Assembly: GCA_002352375.1 (NCBI GenBank) | Contig: DEIH01000184.1 | Location: 1,391-9,006 of the forward strand | Direction: 5' to 3' | Source of the DNA: Spirochaeta sp. UBA2779 | GTDB lineage: Bacteria; Spirochaetota; Spirochaetia; DSM-2461 | DNA length: 7,616 nucleotides | Part shown: piece by piece, positions 5,818 through 7,616 of the stretch | Numbering within the stretch: the first letter of the stretch is position 1 | How the letters are laid out: each line of letters opens with the position of its first letter | The notes under the pieces: generated by a model | Told to the model about the DNA's origin: nothing | The model's input: the letters and a program-made list of their open reading frames with translations, nothing else | Databases searched by the model: none | Program-made: the position numbers and the translations under genes

Positions 5818-6756
5818 ATGAATTATGAAATCGGCCTTAAAGCCGACCCAATAGAATACCGTTACAGCTATGAATGGCTGTTTAAACTGATGGACAGGCT
5901 GGATGTCAGGAACCTTCAATTTGGTTCGTTTTTTGAGATGTACAGTCTTCCGGATCGTTATTTTCAGAGGCTGCGCCGAATGGCCGACGATCACGGCATA
6001 CGGATCCGCAGCTGTTTCACCACCCACCGGGAATTGGGAGGATTTTTCTTTGACGATTCTGATATGCAGAAGGCTGCAATGGATGCTTATCGCCGTTATA
6101 TTGAAATCGGCTTTATCCTGGGAGCTGAAGCGGTGGGTTCAAATCCGGGTTCTGTCCTCCGTGACAATATGGAATACAAAGAACAGGGGATCAAAAACTA
6201 CCAGAATGCTATGATTGAGCTTTCCCGGTATGCGTGTGAAGCAGGATTGGGTGCTCTCACCATTGAGCCAATGTCCTGCCTCGCCGAGCCGCCAAGCACT
6301 AAGGAAGAAATCACTCAGTTCATGACAACAATGGAGACCGCAAGGTCTGGGGACCCCGAGGGTATGGTTCCAGTTTATCTCTGTGCGGATATGTCCCATG
6401 GTTACGCCGACCAAAATGGAAACATCGTTCAGAACAATATGGATATTTTCCAGCACTGCATACCCTGGATGTGGGAATTCCATATCAAAAACACAGATAG
6501 TATATTCAATTCAACCTTCGGATTTTCCCCTGAAGATATGAAAAAAGGCATTGTTGACCTTGGCTCTATTCGAGATCTGGTCGAGGGGCAATCCGGCGAT
6601 TTTCCCTGCCTGGAACCCATTGGTTATCTGGAAACATCCGGACCTAAACTGGGTCGGGACTATTCGGATTTCAAGCTGGAAGAAGAGATTGAATGGTCGA
6701 TAAAGGCGGTTCGGGAGCTCTATGTCCGTGATGCCGACCGAGTACTGAATCGATAA
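5818..6756 (+). CDS. Sugar isomerase/epimerase, xylose-isomerase-like TIM barrel
   Basis: A 312-residue protein of the xylose isomerase-like TIM-barrel family (the group with D-tagatose/D-allulose 3-epimerases, L-xylulose-5-phosphate epimerases and inosose isomerases). The expected divalent-metal ligands can be picked out: E150 (LTIEPMSC), D191 with H194 in D-M-S-H, H222 (EFHIKNTD) and a final Glu at E266 or E272 (LEPIGYLE). The Dxx H pair and the Glu-Asp-His-Glu order match the tagatose 3-epimerase scheme. It should act on a ketose or ketose phosphate at C3, or as an aldose-ketose isomerase. Which one cannot be read from sequence. The gene follows MDR2 by 3 nt with no clear ribosome binding site of its own, so it is probably translated by coupling. 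The product of MDR2 is therefore a good candidate for its substrate. Cytosolic, no signal peptide. Confidence 0.82.
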   Translation: MNYEIGLKADPIEYRYSYEWLFKLMDRLDVRNLQFGSFFEMYSLPDRYFQRLRRMADDHGIRIRSCFTTHRELGGFFFDDSDMQKAAMDAYRRYIEIGFILGAEAVGSNPGSVLRDNMEYKEQGIKNYQNAMIELSRYACEAGLGALTIEPMSCLAEPPSTKEEITQFMTTMETARSGDPEGMVPVYLCADMSHGYADQNGNIVQNNMDIFQHCIPWMWEFHIKNTDSIFNSTFGFSPEDMKKGIVDLGSIRDLVEGQSGDFPCLEPIGYLETSGPKLGRDYSDFKLEEEIEWSIKAVRELYVRDADRVLNR

Positions 6757-6857
6757 TTTCCGGAGTTGGCGGCTTTGATTGAAAATGATGATGATGACTC
6801 AACGGAGTTCATGTAGACACTTCAAAATCCTCTATTCGCGATACGTAACGGTCATAA

Positions 6858-6885
6858 TTAATCAAAAGTAATTATTTTTGATTAA
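6858..6885. promoter_or_regulatory. Perfect 10-bp-arm inverted repeat, putative operator
   Basis: TTAATCAAAA (6858-6867) and TTTTGATTAA (6876-6885) are exact reverse complements separated by 8 bp. The arms are AT-rich with no GC core, which argues against a terminator and for a dimeric regulator site. It ends 16 bp upstream of the -35 box of the binding-protein promoter, a position more typical of activation than of steric repression. Confidence 0.5.
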
Positions 6886-6901
6886 AATAGGAAGATTGCG
6901 C

Positions 6902-6929
6902 TTGACAACTGATTGTATTAGTTTAGTAT
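6902..6929 (+). promoter_or_regulatory. Candidate promoter for the ABC sugar-transport operon
   Basis: A perfect TTGACA at 6902-6907 is followed, after a 16-nt spacer, by TAGTAT at 6924-6929 (four of six). The start would be near 6936, giving a leader of about 40 nt that includes the strong ribosome binding site. Confidence 0.55.
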
Positions 6930-6963
6930 GAATTAACGGGCTGGTTAGGTCCGGATAATTATC

Positions 6964-6970
6964 AAGGAGG
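6964..6970 (+). promoter_or_regulatory. Strong ribosome binding site of the sugar-binding protein
   Basis: AAGGAGG lies 5 nt before the ATG at 6976. It is the best Shine-Dalgarno sequence in the window, as expected for an abundantly made periplasmic binding protein. Confidence 0.85.
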
Positions 6971-6975
6971 CTGAT

Positions 6976-7616
6976 ATGAAAAAATCAGTTATTATTCTGG
7001 CACTTATCGCAATGGTGATGATGCCGGTCTTTGCAAACGGTGGCAGTGATGCCGATAGCGGTGACAAAGTCTATAAAATCGGAGTAATTCCCAAGTTCAT
7101 TGCTGAAGATTACTTTATCGCGTGCCGGAATGGTTTTCAGACCGCTGCTGATGAACTGGGAAATGTTCAGTTTGACTGGATTGGCGATACCATGTCTCAG
7201 ACATCCGCAGCCAACCAGAAGAACTATATACAGAGCTTCATCGACAAAGGGTATGATGCTATTCTCGTATCCGCACTGGACCCTGAAAGTTATGCAAACA
7301 CTCTGAAAGAAGCCATGGACATGGGTATCAAAGTTATTACATGGGATGCTGATGTAAATAAAGACTCCCGTGATTACTTTGTTAACCAGGGTGAGTTTGA
7401 TGCGATCGGCATTGCTGTTTTTGAAGGTATTTCAGGTGAACTTCAAGCCGATTATTCCGCCTCCAACAAAGCCACTGTTGCACTCGTTTCAACAACCAAT
7501 GACTCTCCCAACCAGAATGCATGGCTCAAAGCTATAATTAAAGAGTATGAGTCCAAAATGAATAGTGACTATGGCCATATTAACCTGTTGAAAAACGACA
7601 ATGAAATTGTTTATGC
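6976..7616 (+). CDS. ABC transporter sugar-binding protein, RhaS/LsrB-like (partial)
   Basis: The reading frame stays open to the right edge, giving 213 complete codons of a protein that normally has about 320-350 residues. A type I signal peptide is clear: MKK, a hydrophobic core (residues 4-19), then VFA before N21-GG. There is no lipobox cysteine, so the protein is expected to be soluble in the periplasm. The mature part starts with a Ser/Asp/Gly linker followed by a periplasmic-binding-protein fold: YKIGVIPKF (33-41), GYDAILVSALDPESY (92-106), IKVITWDADVN (118-128) and DYFVNQGEF (133-141). The IPKF, SALDP, ITWDAD and FVNQ signatures are those of the rhamnose/autoinducer-2 binding group. 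In this group the ligand is a free sugar or sugar-like molecule. The first gene of a probable ABC operon; the ATPase and permease genes should follow to the right. Confidence 0.88.
   Translation, partial: MKKSVIILALIAMVMMPVFANGGSDADSGDKVYKIGVIPKFIAEDYFIACRNGFQTAADELGNVQFDWIGDTMSQTSAANQKNYIQSFIDKGYDAILVSALDPESYANTLKEAMDMGIKVITWDADVNKDSRDYFVNQGEFDAIGIAVFEGISGELQADYSASNKATVALVSTTNDSPNQNAWLKAIIKEYESKMNSDYGHINLLKNDNEIVY

Larger units (their letters stand above)
6757..6975. other. 219-bp intergenic control region, no gene seen
   Basis: This gap holds no supported gene. It contains a short imperfect hairpin at 6794-6812 (7-bp stem, one bulged T, AACG loop, no T-run after it), a perfect inverted repeat (6858-6885), a promoter (6902-6929), and a self-complementary GATAATTATC (6954-6963) just before the ribosome binding site of the binding-protein gene. 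No convincing intrinsic terminator ends the isomerase gene, so some read-through into the transporter genes is possible. Confidence 0.55.

Noticed and set aside
6794..6812. Hairpin ATGACTC-AACG-GAGTTCAT as terminator of the isomerase gene
   Set aside because: The stem has a bulge and there is no downstream T-run, so an intrinsic terminator is not supported.
6785..6871. 28-codon reading frame beginning with four ATG codons in the gap after the isomerase gene
   Set aside because: No ribosome binding site, no recognisable protein features, and it runs into the inverted repeat; the ATG run looks like a simple trinucleotide repeat.

Overview
The window looks like part of a carbohydrate or polyol utilisation locus from a bacterium with a Gram-negative-type envelope, possibly a free-living spirochaete. 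The spirochaete assignment is an inference. It rests mainly on the sugar-binding protein, whose signal peptide ends in a type I signal-peptidase site (VFA/NGG, no lipobox cysteine) followed by a Gly/Ser/Asp-rich mature start of a kind familiar from spirochaete periplasmic binding proteins. No rRNA, tRNA, CRISPR array or insertion sequence is visible.

Layout: (a) 2-547 (+) is the 3' end of an AEC-type (auxin efflux carrier family) membrane permease. (b) 641-1744 (+) is a zinc-type medium-chain dehydrogenase (MDR1) with its own candidate promoter. (c) 4656 down to 1811 is a three-gene minus-strand operon: an AlsE/Rpe-type ketose-phosphate 3-epimerase, a UroD/MtaA-family protein, and a membrane di-iron fatty acid desaturase. 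(d) From the same 120-bp divergent control region, 4777-6756 (+) carries a GatD-like dehydrogenase (MDR2) and a TIM-barrel sugar isomerase/epimerase. (e) After a 219-bp regulatory gap, 6976 to the window end (+) encodes the N-terminal part of a RhaS/LsrB-like ABC sugar-binding protein. The transporter's ATPase and permease genes would be expected just outside.

Reading them together (inference): a sugar or polyol enters through the ABC transporter, is oxidised or reduced by the two dehydrogenases, and is remodelled at C3 by two unrelated epimerase folds. One fold usually acts on free ketoses and the other on ketose phosphates. No kinase is present in the window, so the phosphorylation step must lie outside or the phosphate assignments are wrong. 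The UroD-family protein and the desaturase are the unexplained members; the desaturase, with its three histidine boxes intact, is tightly coupled to the sugar genes.

The most notable details are the desaturase at the end of a sugar operon, the loss of all four structural-zinc cysteines in the GatD-like enzyme with their spacing preserved, four helically phased RTGAWT repeats upstream of that gene, a perfect 10-bp-arm inverted repeat upstream of the binding-protein promoter, and three promoter-proximal genes that lack a visible Shine-Dalgarno sequence.
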